Shown in pieces: positions 11,584 through 20,813 of a stretch of 64,000 bases of DNA. The stretch comes from Streptomyces sp. H27-H1. GTDB taxonomy: Bacteria; Actinomycetota; Actinomycetes; Streptomycetales; Streptomycetaceae. Both the position numbers and the translations under genes were made by a program. The DNA is taken from assembly GCF_026627445.1 (NCBI RefSeq), contig NZ_JAPNLJ010000031.1:1-64000 (forward strand), in the 5' to 3' direction. The notes below the pieces were generated by a model. It ran no database searches. It had not been told where the DNA came from and saw only the letters and a program-made list of their open reading frames with translations. The stretch's first letter is position 1. The number at the start of each line of letters is the position of its first letter.

Positions 11584-14304
11584 GTGGCAGATTCAGCGAA
11601 GAAGACCGACCAGCCGACCGCAGCGGACCGCCCCCGCCTGATGCTCATGGACGGGCACTCCCTGGCGTACCGGGCGTTCTTCGCGCTGCCCGCGGAGAAT
11701 TTCACGACCGCGACGGGGCAGCCGACCAACGCCATCTACGGGTTCGCGTCGATGCTGGCGAACACGCTGCGCGACGAGGCGCCCACGCACTTCGCGGTGG
11801 CGTTCGACGTGTCCCGCAAGACGTGGCGCTCGGCGGAGTTCCCGGAGTACAAGGCGAACCGCTCCAAGACCCCCGACGAGTTCAAGGGGCAGGTCGAGCT
11901 GATCGGCGAGCTCCTCGACGCGATGAGCGTGCCGCGCTTCGCGGTCGACGGTTTCGAGGCCGACGACGTGATCGCCACCCTCGCCACGCAGGCCGAGGCC
12001 CTCGGCTTCGACGTGCTGATCGTCACCGGTGACCGGGACTCCTTCCAGCTGGTGTCCGAGCACACCACCGTGCTCTACCCGACCAAGGGCGTCTCCGAGC
12101 TGACCCGCTTCACCCCGGAGAAGGTCGAGGAGAAGTACGGGCTCACCCCCCAGCAGTACCCGGACTTCGCGGCGCTGCGCGGCGACCCGTCCGACAACCT
12201 CCCCGGCATCCCGGGCGTCGGCGAGAAGACCGCCGCCAAGTGGATCACCCAGTTCGGGTCCTTCGCGGAGCTCGTCGAGCGCGCCGAGGAGGTCAAGGGC
12301 AAGGCCGGACAGAACTTCCGGGACCACCTGGACGCCGTGAAGCTCAACCGGGTCCTGACCGAGATGGTCAAGGACGTCGCCCTGCCCAAGACCCCCGCCG
12401 ACCTGGCCCGCGCCCCCTACGACCGGACGGCCGTCACCGGAGTCCTGGACGTACTGGAGATCCGCAACGCCTCCCTGCGCGAACGGCTGCTCGCCGTCGA
12501 CCCGGGCGCCGCCGAAGCAGAGGCCCCGGCCCCCGTGGCCGCCGCCGTGGAGCTGGACGGCTCCGTGCTCGGCGCCGGCGAGCTCGCGCCCTGGCTGGAG
12601 AGCCACGCGGGCGCCCCCCTCGGTGTCTCCACCGTCGACAGCTGGGCGCTGGGCGCCGGCAACGTCTCCGAGATCGCGCTGGCCGCGGCCGCCGGCCCGG
12701 CCGCCTGGTTCGAGCCGTCCGCGCTGGACGAGACCGACGAGCGGGCCTTCGCCGCCTGGGCCGCCGACGCGGCCAAGCCCAAGGTGGTGCACAACGCCAA
12801 GGCCCTGATGCGGGTCTTCCCGGAGCACGGCTGGACCCTGGCCGGAGTCGCCATGGACACCGCGCTCGCCGCCTACCTGGTCAAGCCCGGACGCCGCTCC
12901 TTCGCGCTGGACGTGCTGTCCCAGGAGTACCTGCACCGGGAGCTGGCGCCCGCCGCCGCCGACGGGCAGCTCGCCTTCGGCGCCGATGACACCGCCGAGG
13001 CGGAGGCCCTGATGGCGCAGGCCCGCGCCGTGCTGGACCTCGGCGACGCCTTCACGGTGAAGCTGCCCGAGGTGGGCGCCGCCGAGCTGCTCCACGACAT
13101 GGAGCTGCCCACCTCCGAGCTGCTGGCCCGGATGGAGCGGGCGGGCATCGCCGCCGACCAGAGCCACCTCGAAGCGATGGAGCAGCAGTTCGCCGCAGCC
13201 GTGCAGCAGGCGGTGAAGGAGGCGCACGCGGCGGTGGGCCACGAGTTCAACCTCGGCTCGCCCAAGCAGCTCCAGGAGGTGTTCTTCGGTGAGCTGGACC
13301 TGCCGAAGACGAAGAAGACCAAGACCGGCTACACCACGGACGCCGACGCGCTCGCCTGGCTGGCCACCCAGACCGATCACGAACTGCCCGTGATCATGCT
13401 CCGCCACCGGGAGCAGGCCAAACTGCGCGTCACCGTCGAGGGCCTGATCAAGACCCTCGCCGCCGACGGCCGGGTGCACACCAGCTTCAGCCAGACCGTC
13501 GCCGCGACCGGACGCCTGTCCTCCACCGACCCCAACCTGCAGAACGTGCCGGTACGCACCGACGAGGGCCGGGCCATCCGCCGGGGCTTCGTCGTCGGCG
13601 AGGGCTTCGAATCCCTCATGACCGCCGACTACAGCCAGATCGAGCTGCGCGTCATGGCCCACCTCTCCGAGGACGAGGGCCTGCTCGAGGCGTTCCTGTC
13701 GGGCGAGGACCTGCACACCACCGTCGCCTCCCAGGTGTTCGGCGTGGAGCGCTCCGAGGTCGACGCCGAGATGCGGCGCAAGATCAAGGCCATGTCCTAC
13801 GGTCTGGCCTACGGGCTCTCCGCCTTCGGTCTCGCCCAGCAGCTGAACATCGAGCCCGGCGAGGCCCGCGGCCTGATGGAGACCTTCTTCGAGCGGTTCG
13901 GCGGGGTCCGGGACTACCTGGGCCGCGTCGTCGAGGAAGCCCGCGCCACCGGGTACACGGCGACCATCCTCGGCCGCCGCCGCTACCTGCCCGACCTCAA
14001 CAGCGACAACCGCCAGCGCCGCGAGGCCGCCGAGCGGATGGCGCTGAACGCCCCGATCCAGGGCACCGCCGCCGACATCGTCAAGGTCGCGATGCTGCGC
14101 GTCGACAAGGCGATCACCGGAGCGGGGCTGAAGTCGCGGATGCTGCTCCAGGTCCACGACGAAATCGTGCTGGAGATCGCCCCGGGCGAGCGGAAGAAGG
14201 TGGAGGAGCTGGTGCGCCGCGAGATGGCCGCCGCCGTCGACCTGCGGGCGCCCCTCGACGTGTCCGTGGGCGTCGGCCCCGACTGGGAGTCCGCCGCGCA
14301 CTGA
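11584..14304 (+). CDS. polA: DNA polymerase I
   Basis: A 906-residue polymerase for gap filling and Okazaki fragment maturation. The N-terminal 5' nuclease domain (about 15-310) has LMLMDGHSLAYRAFF and the VDGFEADDVIATLA metal site. The middle 3'-5' exonuclease-like domain has lost its catalytic acids: LGVSTVD stands where active enzymes have DTE, and HNAKALM replaces the NxKxD motif, so no proofreading is expected. The polymerase domain has motif A TADYSQIELR (about 680) and motif C LLQVHDEIV (about 856). GTG 11584 fits the family length and the promoter. Sequence upstream in frame belongs to the divergent spacer. Confidence 0.96.
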   Translation: MADSAKKTDQPTAADRPRLMLMDGHSLAYRAFFALPAENFTTATGQPTNAIYGFASMLANTLRDEAPTHFAVAFDVSRKTWRSAEFPEYKANRSKTPDEFKGQVELIGELLDAMSVPRFAVDGFEADDVIATLATQAEALGFDVLIVTGDRDSFQLVSEHTTVLYPTKGVSELTRFTPEKVEEKYGLTPQQYPDFAALRGDPSDNLPGIPGVGEKTAAKWITQFGSFAELVERAEEVKGKAGQNFRDHLDAVKLNRVLTEMVKDVALPKTPADLARAPYDRTAVTGVLDVLEIRNASLRERLLAVDPGAAEAEAPAPVAAAVELDGSVLGAGELAPWLESHAGAPLGVSTVDSWALGAGNVSEIALAAAAGPAAWFEPSALDETDERAFAAWAADAAKPKVVHNAKALMRVFPEHGWTLAGVAMDTALAAYLVKPGRRSFALDVLSQEYLHRELAPAAADGQLAFGADDTAEAEALMAQARAVLDLGDAFTVKLPEVGAAELLHDMELPTSELLARMERAGIAADQSHLEAMEQQFAAAVQQAVKEAHAAVGHEFNLGSPKQLQEVFFGELDLPKTKKTKTGYTTDADALAWLATQTDHELPVIMLRHREQAKLRVTVEGLIKTLAADGRVHTSFSQTVAATGRLSSTDPNLQNVPVRTDEGRAIRRGFVVGEGFESLMTADYSQIELRVMAHLSEDEGLLEAFLSGEDLHTTVASQVFGVERSEVDAEMRRKIKAMSYGLAYGLSAFGLAQQLNIEPGEARGLMETFFERFGGVRDYLGRVVEEARATGYTATILGRRRYLPDLNSDNRQRREAAERMALNAPIQGTAADIVKVAMLRVDKAITGAGLKSRMLLQVHDEIVLEIAPGERKKVEELVRREMAAAVDLRAPLDVSVGVGPDWESAAH

Positions 14305-14337
14305 TCCCGTACGACCCCGCGCCCGTGGTCCGGGCAG

Positions 14338-14370
14338 CGCCCGTCCCCGCCTACGCGGTGGGGACGGGCG
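14338..14370. terminator. Convergent terminator between polA and DUF4184 gene
   Basis: CGCCCGTCCCC (14338-14348) and GGGGACGGGCG (14360-14370) form an 11-bp stem. The stop codon of the minus-strand gene (14351-14353) lies in the loop, so the hairpin can act on both strands. Confidence 0.75.
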
Positions 14371-15202
14371 TTCTCGTGTCCTCGTCCGAGCGGTCGCGGA
14401 CCCGCCGGTGGCGCAGCCGCACCAGGACCCCGTACAGCAGCAGCGCCACGACGAGGCCGCCGCCCGCGCCGAAACAGATGCTCGGGATGATGTCGAGCGG
14501 GGTGCGGATCCGGTCGAAGAAGGTGAAGAAGCGCAGCACGCGCAGGGTGACCCCCACCCCCACGCAAACGAGGACCAGCGCGAGCGCGCCCCACACCTCC
14601 GCCCGGCCGAGCACCGGGACGGCCGCGGGGGCCGGCGCGTCCGGCAGCCGGCGCAGTGCCGTCACCGTGAACCAGACCAGCGCGCAGGCCGCGATCGCCG
14701 AAGTGCCGTACTGCAGGTACGAGTAGAGGGGCAGGCCGAGGGCGAGCGGCTCGCCCAGCTCCGGCAGCGTGCGCGTCCCGAAGCGGTCGACGTGCGTGAA
14801 GGCGTCCCACACCACGTGGGTCAGGGAGCCGATGACCGCCGAGAGGTAGAACCAGAGCGCCAGCGCGGGCAGTCGGCGCCCACGCCACTCCTCACCCCGG
14901 ACGAAGGAGTGCACCCTGCCCTGGCGGTGGCGGGGCAGGAGCGCGACCAGCGGCTCGCGCAGCAGCAGCCAGCACGCCGCGAGGACGGCGGTCAATGCCG
15001 CGTCCGCGGTCAGAACGCCGGGCAGGGAGTGCGTGAACGTGCCGTAGGGCCTGAGGCCCGAGAGGACCGTGTCCGCGAAGTAGAAGGTGTCCGGAGCGAA
15101 CGACCCGAGCACCAGGGCCGAGCCGACGAGGGGGCCGCGCGCACGACCGGTCCGGCGGATGGCCGGAAGTACGGCGGCGGCGTGGCTGAGTGTGAACGGC
15201 AT
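14351..15202 (-). CDS. DUF4184 family membrane protein
   Basis: A 283-residue multi-pass membrane protein starting MPFTLSHAAAVLP. The segment PDTFYFADTVLSG and the conserved histidines (THSLPG, THVVWDAFTHVDRFG) match the DUF4184 pattern, which resembles the YdjM/phospholipase-C-like metal-dependent membrane hydrolases. About six or seven hydrophobic helices are visible. I chose ATG 15202 because the family begins with this exact N-terminus. Longer in-frame sequence to 15280 is not conserved in type. The function is unknown, and a metal-dependent hydrolase role is inference. Confidence 0.85.
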   Translation of the reverse strand: MPFTLSHAAAVLPAIRRTGRARGPLVGSALVLGSFAPDTFYFADTVLSGLRPYGTFTHSLPGVLTADAALTAVLAACWLLLREPLVALLPRHRQGRVHSFVRGEEWRGRRLPALALWFYLSAVIGSLTHVVWDAFTHVDRFGTRTLPELGEPLALGLPLYSYLQYGTSAIAACALVWFTVTALRRLPDAPAPAAVPVLGRAEVWGALALVLVCVGVGVTLRVLRFFTFFDRIRTPLDIIPSICFGAGGGLVVALLLYGVLVRLRHRRVRDRSDEDTRTPVPTA

Positions 15203-15372
15203 GGGACCTGGTCTCGGCTCTGGGCTGGTGTGGGTTCGGTGCTGTCGGTGCGTCCAGTATGGGCGGCCTGGGGAGCTCATGAGGAAATCGTGAATTCCGG
15301 CCCGCGATGCGTGCCCTGCGCAGCGAGTTGACGTAGGGTCACGCGCACGTCGAGGGGGAGGGGGTCCGGCTC

Positions 15373-16743
15373 ATGACGGCTCGGATTCGGATACCGGGAC
15401 GCGTGTCCGCGGGGATGACGGCCGGGTTCGGCCGGGTGGTGGGCAAGGGCGGGGCCGCCGTGCTCGTCTCCGCGCTGGTGGCCGCCGTGCTGACCGCCTC
15501 GCAGGGACCGGTCGTGGCCCGCGCGGAAGCGTCTCCGGTCGCGGAGACCGCGCCGGAACCTGTGCCCGACGGATCCGCGGGGGACGGCTCCTACTTCACC
15601 GCCCTGCCGCCACTGGTGAGCCCCGAGCCGCCGGCCGTGCTGCTGCCCGAGGACGGTGCGTCGCCGCCCGCGTCGCCGGCCGCCGCTGGTCCGGGGCCGC
15701 GCAACGAACCGGCGGCCATGGGCGGGGCGGAGGGCGCGCAGGGCATACCGGCGAGCGTGCTCGCCGCGTACCGCAACGCGGAACAGACGGTCGGGAGGAC
15801 CGACCCCGGATGCGGACTGCGCTGGCAGCTCCTCGCGGCGATAGGCAAGGTCGAGTCCGGGCAGGCGCGCGGCGGCCAGGTCGACTCCGCCGGTACGACG
15901 CTGCGGCCGATCCTGGGGCCCGTCCTCGACGGCAACGGCTTCGCGAACATCTCGGACACCGACGGCGGGGCCTACGACGGGGACTCCCGCTTCGACCGTG
16001 CGGTCGGGCCGATGCAGTTCATCCCGTCCACGTGGGCCTCGTGGGGCCAGGACGCGAACGGCGACGGCCGGCGCGACCCCAACAACGTGCACGATGCCGC
16101 GCTCGCGGCCGGCCGTTACCTGTGCGCAGGCTCCCGCGACCTTCGGGCGGCCGCGGATCTGGACCGGGCCGTGCTGTCGTACAACCAGTCCTCCGCGTAC
16201 CTGCGGACGGTGCGGTCGTGGTTCACGTACTACCTGAAGGGCACGCACGAGGTCCCGGACGGCCGCGGCAGTGGTGGCGGCAGTGGCGGCACCCCGGGGG
16301 TGACACCCCCGAAGCCGAGCCCGAGCCCGAGCCCGAAGCCGAGCCCGAGCCCGAGCCCGAAGCCGAGCCCGAAGCCGACGCCTACGCCGAAGCCCACGCC
16401 GACGCCGAGCCCGACTTCGCCCCCCAGCCCTTCGCCGAGCCCGACGCCGACTCCGACGCCGAGCCCGACACCCACGCCGACTCCGAGCCCGACGCCGACT
16501 CCAAGTCCGACTCCCACGCCGACCCCGAGTCCGACTCCGAGCCCGACCCCGACCCCCACGCCGAGCCACACGCCGACTCCGAGTCCCAAGCCCACCCCGA
16601 GCCCGACGCCCAAGCCCAAGCCCACGGCTTCGGTCTCCCCGTCGCCGTCGCCCAGGCCGTCGGCCAAGCCGTCGCCCAAGCCGGCTCCGAAGCCGTCACC
16701 GTCCGCGCCCGCCGCGACTCCGGCGCCCACCCCGACGCGCTGA
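15373..16743 (+). CDS. Secreted lytic transglycosylase with Pro/Ser/Thr repeat tail
   Basis: A 456-residue cell-wall enzyme expected to cleave peptidoglycan glycan strands. A membrane/signal helix is at about 25-46. The SLT-like domain (about 125-295) has LAAIGKVESGQARGG with candidate catalytic Glu161, then VGPMQFIPSTWASWG and DPNNVHDAALAAGRYLC, a typical family pattern including an aspartate-rich DANGDGRRDPNN loop. From about residue 298 the chain is a 150-residue repeat of PSPSPKP and TPTPSPTP units, a wall-spanning or mucin-like stalk. There is no LPXTG signal. It starts close to a TTGACG/TAGGGT element near 15326-15340. Confidence 0.88.
   Translation: MTARIRIPGRVSAGMTAGFGRVVGKGGAAVLVSALVAAVLTASQGPVVARAEASPVAETAPEPVPDGSAGDGSYFTALPPLVSPEPPAVLLPEDGASPPASPAAAGPGPRNEPAAMGGAEGAQGIPASVLAAYRNAEQTVGRTDPGCGLRWQLLAAIGKVESGQARGGQVDSAGTTLRPILGPVLDGNGFANISDTDGGAYDGDSRFDRAVGPMQFIPSTWASWGQDANGDGRRDPNNVHDAALAAGRYLCAGSRDLRAAADLDRAVLSYNQSSAYLRTVRSWFTYYLKGTHEVPDGRGSGGGSGGTPGVTPPKPSPSPSPKPSPSPSPKPSPKPTPTPKPTPTPSPTSPPSPSPSPTPTPTPSPTPTPTPSPTPTPSPTPTPTPSPTPSPTPTPTPSHTPTPSPKPTPSPTPKPKPTASVSPSPSPRPSAKPSPKPAPKPSPSAPAATPAPTPTR
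16308..16735 (+). repeat. Low-complexity CCNAGC/CCGAC repeat tract in the transglycosylase tail
   Basis: Imperfect short repeats such as CCGAGCCCGAGC and CCGACGCCGACT encode Pro-Ser/Thr/Lys repeats. The nucleotide repetition keeps several other frames open, which gives spurious acidic (Glu-Pro) and Gly-Val ORFs on both strands. Length variation by slippage is likely between strains. Confidence 0.85.
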
Positions 16744-16759
16744 CGCGCGCAGCCCTTCG

Positions 16760-16790
16760 CCCCCCGCCGCCACTCCGTGGTGCGGGGGGT
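16760..16790 (+). terminator. Terminator after the transglycosylase gene
   Basis: CCCCCGCCGCCAC pairs with GTGGTGCGGGGG around a 3-4 nt loop, about 20 nt after the stop codon. The remaining sequence to 17041 holds no gene that I can support. It should contain the promoter for the next two genes, with a possible -10 TACGGT near 16995. Confidence 0.7.
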
Positions 16791-17041
16791 CTTCGGTGCG
16801 TGCCGCCCCGGGGGGAGCGGGGCTGATTCGATACTCCGGCCCAGAGCCCCACCTCCACCGAACCGCTGCCCGCGCGGGCGGAGGCGGTGGTTCCGCAGCA
16901 CGTCCCATCCCGTCGAAAGGCCCCGCCGCCGGGCCCCCGCGAGGTCCCCGCGCGAGCAGTGGCGCAAACGGTTCTCATCTGTCACCCGCATTGCTACGGT
17001 GCCCACTCCCTGACGACCAATCAGATTCCGGAGGCCCCGGC

Positions 17042-17182
17042 ATGCGCGCATTCGTCGCCGCCGCCAGCGGTCTCGTCCTCGCGGCGCTCCTCGTCCTCGC
17101 CATCACGGCGACGGGGGCGCCGGAAGGCAAGACCTCACCGAAGCCCCTGCTCACCACCGCGCCCGCCGCGCCCGGAAAGTAG
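17042..17182 (+). CDS. Small membrane/secreted protein (46 aa), SPW_0924-like
   Basis: ATG 17042 opens a 46-residue protein with one hydrophobic helix (residues about 3-25) and a short Lys/Pro-rich tail (EGKTSPKPLLTT). It lies 14 nt before the DUF3068 gene, which has its own GAGGAGGG site. Small proteins of this look next to DUF3068 genes are, as I recall, named the SPW_0924 family in Streptomyces. The role is unknown. It may be a partner of the DUF3068 protein. Confidence 0.65.
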   Translation: MRAFVAAASGLVLAALLVLAITATGAPEGKTSPKPLLTTAPAAPGK

Positions 17183-17196
17183 AGGAGGGCCCGGCC

Positions 17197-18174
17197 ATGC
17201 GACGTAGAGCAAGCCTCGTCCTGCTAGCCGTAGCCGTGTTCTGCATAGCCCTCGCGCCGCTGCTGCGCTGGTACGCGTACCCGAGGCTCGCGAAGATCCC
17301 GCCGAACCAGTACCAAGAGGTGGTCCTGGAGGCGAAGGACGCGACCCTCCTCGACTACACCGCGGGCATGGAGCCCAAGAAGGTCGACAAGGTCACCATC
17401 GTCCAGACCCTGAAGGGGAACGTCGAGGCATCGAGGGAGATCGAGGCCAGCGCCGGCAAGGACGTGGTCGTCTGGGACACGCTGACCCACATCATGGGCC
17501 CGGACGGGAAGATGGTCTCCCAGATCCCCGAGCGCTACATCTTCGACGCCCACACCCAGGCCCCGGTGCACGCCACCGGCGAAGCGGTGGACGGGGACCC
17601 GGTCAGGCGCGAGGGCATCGAGTTCAAGTGGCCCTTCTTCACCGAGCCGCGCGACTACCTCTACTTCGACCAGCAGACCCGCAGCTCCTCGCCGATCCAC
17701 TACGTCGGCCCGCGCACGTTCAAGGGCATGGACGTCTACTACTACGAGCAGATCATCCCCTGGACGAAGGTCTCGCTCCCGAAGAAGATGCCCATCGAGG
17801 GCATCGACCCGGCCACTTTCGAGCAGACCACCGGCACCTCCCTCTGGTACTCGACCAAGGCGATGTTCTGGGTCGACCCGGTGACCGGGGCCCCCGTCAA
17901 CGCCGAGCAGGAGATCAAGCAGGAGATGCGCGGCGGTATCGCCGCCGGAGCACCCGACGGCAAGCTCACCGTCTTCGCCGGACACGTGAAGATGCGAGAG
18001 GACTACAGCGAATACACCGTCGACCTGGTCAAATCCAACCGGATCATGGTCCTCACCCTGCACACCTACGCCCCGATCGGCCTGGCGCTCTTCGGGCTCG
18101 CGCTCTTCGGGCTCGCGCTCTGGCTGGAAGCACGCGGCCGGCGCCCCCGGGAAGAGGAGCCGTTCAGCGCCTGA
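17197..18174 (+). CDS. DUF3068 (PorA-family) membrane protein
   Basis: A 325-residue protein with an N-terminal membrane helix (about 5-25), a large extracytoplasmic domain, and a C-terminal helix (about 288-310) followed by a basic/acidic tail. Segments such as DTLTHIMGPDGKMV, YIFDAHTQAPVHATGE and IEFKWPFFTEPRDYLYFD are typical of the actinobacterial DUF3068 family. The C-terminal helix contains an exact 15-bp tandem repeat encoding LFGLA-LFGLA. It forms a pair with the small upstream protein and overlaps the hrpB 3' end by 11 bp. The function is unknown. Confidence 0.85.
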   Translation: MRRRASLVLLAVAVFCIALAPLLRWYAYPRLAKIPPNQYQEVVLEAKDATLLDYTAGMEPKKVDKVTIVQTLKGNVEASREIEASAGKDVVVWDTLTHIMGPDGKMVSQIPERYIFDAHTQAPVHATGEAVDGDPVRREGIEFKWPFFTEPRDYLYFDQQTRSSSPIHYVGPRTFKGMDVYYYEQIIPWTKVSLPKKMPIEGIDPATFEQTTGTSLWYSTKAMFWVDPVTGAPVNAEQEIKQEMRGGIAAGAPDGKLTVFAGHVKMREDYSEYTVDLVKSNRIMVLTLHTYAPIGLALFGLALFGLALWLEARGRRPREEEPFSA

Positions 18175-20809
18175 GCCTGGAGTTGGTGTGCCGGGTGGGC
18201 TCGGCGGTCGCAGGGTCCTCGGGCCACGGGTGCTTGGGATAGCGGCCGCGGAGCTCGGCGCGGACGGCGCGGTAGCCGCCCTGCCAGAAGGAAGCCAGGT
18301 CGGCCGTGACGGCGGCGGGACGGCCGGCGGGCGACAGGAGATGGACGAGTACGGGGACCCCCGCGACCCGGGGGGTCTGCGCCAGCCCGAACAGTTCCTG
18401 CAGCTTGACCGCCAGTACGGGCTGCCCGTGCTCGGCGGCGTAGTCGACGCGGATCCGGGAGCCGCTGGGCACCTCGATCCGCTCCGGCGCCAGCTCGTCG
18501 AGCCGGGCGGCCTGGCCGGTCGCCCAGGGCAGCAGCCTGTTCAGTGCCTGTCCGGCGTCGATCCGTGCCAGGTCGGTGCGGCGGCGGGCCCGCGACAGCT
18601 CGGGCTCCAGCCAGTCGTCGGCCCGCTCCAGCAGCTCCCGGTCCTCGGCCACGTCGGGCCAGGGCGCGCCCAGCGTGCGGTGCAGGAAGCCGAGCCGGTC
18701 CCGGAGCGCTCGCGAGTCCGGGGTCCAGCGCAGCAGGCCGAGTCCCTCGACGCGCAGTCCGTCGAGCAGGGCGGCCCTGACGAGGGCCCGGTCGGGGTCG
18801 CGCAGCGGCCGGGCGGCGAGCTCGATCGCGCCGAGCCGCTCCACGGAGCGGGAGACGAGGTCCCCGTCCTCCCAGTGCACCTCCTCGCCCGAGCGGAACA
18901 GGTGGCCGGCGGCCGTGCGGGCGGTGTCCTCGTCGATGAGGGCTCCGAGCCGGACGCGGGCGGACGCGGAGTGCGGGGGCCTGTCGGCGACGGCGACGGC
19001 GAGCCAGGGCGCGCTGCGCAGGCCCGATCCCTCGCCGAGCTCGGCTCCGGTCCCGGAGGCCATCAGGAAGGCCCCCTCGCCCTTGGCCTTCGCGACCCGC
19101 TCCGGGAACGCGAGCGCGGCCACGAGCCCGGCGGCGGCGTCGTCGGGGAGGGTGCTTTCCCCCGCCCCTCCCCTTCCCGAAACCTGGCTCTGCCCGGACC
19201 CGGCCCTCGAGCGGCGGGCCGGCTGAGAACCGGCCCCGCCGGCGTGTGCGGCGTGGGCGTCCTGCGGCGCAGCCCCCGCAGGGTCTCCTCCAGCGGCGGA
19301 GCGCTCCAGTCGCCTGGCCTCCGCGCGCCAGCGGGAGCCGTACGGGTCGCCGCCCGCGCGGGCCCGGCGCCAGGCGGCGGCCAGGTCGTCCCCGTACTCC
19401 CGGGGCGGCTCCTCGCTCAGCAGGGCCACCAGCTCCGCTGCCCGTCGGGGCCCCAGCGCGGCGCTGCCGTCGAGCAGCGCCCGGGCCAGCCGCGGGTGCA
19501 GGCCGAGCCGGGCCATGCGCAGCCCCCGCGGGGTCGGGCGTCCGGCCGGGGACAGCGCGCCCACCGCGAGCAGTACCTCCCGCGCGGCGGCCATCGCCCC
19601 GGCAGGCGGCGGGTCGAGCAGGGCCAGCCCCGTCGCGTCCGGGTCGCCCCAGCAGGCGGCCTGGAGGGCGAACTGGGCCAGGTCCGCGATCCGGATCTCG
19701 GGGGCGGGGTAGGCGGTCAGCCGCCCGTCCTCCGCCTCGGCCCAGCAGCGGTACACCGTGCCCGGGGCCTCGCGCCCGGCCCGGCCCGCGCGCTGGCGGC
19801 CGGCCGCACGGGACGCCCGTACGGTGGCCAGCGCTCCCAGGCCCCGGGCGTGGTCGACCCGGGGTTCGCGGGCCAGCCCCGAGTCCACGACGATCCGTAC
19901 CCCGGGCACGGTCAGGCTGGATTCCGCGACGGCGGTGGAGAGGATGACCCGGCGGTGCGGCGCGGGGGCCAGCGCGGCGTCCTGGACGGAGGCCGGGGCG
20001 CGGCCGTGTATCTGGAGGACCTCCACGCCGGCCGCGCCGAGCTGCCCGGCGACCCGGGCGATCTCACCGACGCCGGGCAGGAAGCAGAGGACGTCGCCGG
20101 AACGTTCCGCCAGCGCCCGCCGCACCACCGAGGCCACGTGCGTCAGCTGCGCCGGATCCACCCGCATCCCGTGCGGCGGCCGCACCGGGCGGGCCGGCGG
20201 AGCCCAGACGGTCTCCACCGGGTAGGAGATGCCGGCGGCCTCCACCACCGGGGCGCCGCCCAGCACCCGGGCCCAGCCGGCCGCGTCCGTGGTCGCCGAG
20301 GCCGCGAGGAGCCGCAGCTCCGGGCGCAGGGTTTCCCGTACGTCCAGGAGGAAGGCGGCGACCGTGTCAGCGTCCAGGTGCCGTTCGTGGCACTCGTCCA
20401 GGATCACCAGGTCGGTGCCGGAGAGCTCCTGGTCGCGCTGGAGCCGCTGGAGCAGTACCCCGGTGGTGACCACCTCGATCACGGTGGACGGTCCGACGAC
20501 CCGCTCCCCGCGCACGGTGAAGCCCACCGAGGCGCCGACCTGCTCGCCGAGCAGCCAGGCCATCCGCCGGGCCGCTGCACGGGCTGCGATCCGGCGGGGT
20601 TCGGCAACCACGATCCGGCGACGCGGCCCGCTCGCCGATCCACTGCCCGCCGGCCCCACCAGTCCCGCCAGTACTAGGGGCACCAGCGTGGTCTTACCGG
20701 TGCCGGGAGGGGCGCAGAGCACGGCGGCCCCGTGGTCATCGAGCGCCGAGACGAGTGCGGGCAGGGCTTCCCGTACGGGAAGGGAGTCGAGGTCGGCCGT
20801 ACGGATCAC
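18164..20809 (-). CDS. hrpB: ATP-dependent RNA helicase HrpB
   Basis: An 881-residue DEAH/RHA-type superfamily 2 helicase. Walker A CAPPGTGKTT is at 32-41 and motif II is DECH at 138-141. Further conserved helicase segments include SATTDAAGWARVLG and the nucleotide-dependent GRAGREAPGTVYRCW. HrpB helicases are widespread but their RNA target is not settled. I start at GTG 20809 because the conserved N-terminus begins about ten residues later. The long in-frame upstream sequence overlaps the methyltransferase gene in another frame. An inserted low-complexity segment (about residues 545-600) separates the helicase and C-terminal parts. Confidence 0.88.
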   Translation of the reverse strand: MIRTADLDSLPVREALPALVSALDDHGAAVLCAPPGTGKTTLVPLVLAGLVGPAGSGSASGPRRRIVVAEPRRIAARAAARRMAWLLGEQVGASVGFTVRGERVVGPSTVIEVVTTGVLLQRLQRDQELSGTDLVILDECHERHLDADTVAAFLLDVRETLRPELRLLAASATTDAAGWARVLGGAPVVEAAGISYPVETVWAPPARPVRPPHGMRVDPAQLTHVASVVRRALAERSGDVLCFLPGVGEIARVAGQLGAAGVEVLQIHGRAPASVQDAALAPAPHRRVILSTAVAESSLTVPGVRIVVDSGLAREPRVDHARGLGALATVRASRAAGRQRAGRAGREAPGTVYRCWAEAEDGRLTAYPAPEIRIADLAQFALQAACWGDPDATGLALLDPPPAGAMAAAREVLLAVGALSPAGRPTPRGLRMARLGLHPRLARALLDGSAALGPRRAAELVALLSEEPPREYGDDLAAAWRRARAGGDPYGSRWRAEARRLERSAAGGDPAGAAPQDAHAAHAGGAGSQPARRSRAGSGQSQVSGRGGAGESTLPDDAAAGLVAALAFPERVAKAKGEGAFLMASGTGAELGEGSGLRSAPWLAVAVADRPPHSASARVRLGALIDEDTARTAAGHLFRSGEEVHWEDGDLVSRSVERLGAIELAARPLRDPDRALVRAALLDGLRVEGLGLLRWTPDSRALRDRLGFLHRTLGAPWPDVAEDRELLERADDWLEPELSRARRRTDLARIDAGQALNRLLPWATGQAARLDELAPERIEVPSGSRIRVDYAAEHGQPVLAVKLQELFGLAQTPRVAGVPVLVHLLSPAGRPAAVTADLASFWQGGYRAVRAELRGRYPKHPWPEDPATAEPTRHTNSRLRR

Positions 20810-20813
20810 GCGT

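Noticed and set aside
11593..14301. A 902-codon minus-strand ORF over polA
   Set aside because: Antisense artefact of GC-biased third positions; no domains, while PolA on the other strand is complete.
15203..15372. c-di-AMP (ydaO) riboswitch before the lytic transglycosylase
   Set aside because: None of the conserved blocks of that class is present in the spacer.
16960..17000. Zur box before the small protein/DUF3068 genes (AAACGGTTCTCATCTG)
   Set aside because: Match to the Streptomyces Zur palindrome is poor and the genes have no zinc link.
15810..17051. Acidic Glu-Pro repeat ORF (plus) and Gly-Val repeat ORF (minus) over the transglycosylase tail
   Set aside because: All derive from the same short nucleotide repeats; only the Pro-Ser/Thr frame is joined to a recognisable domain.
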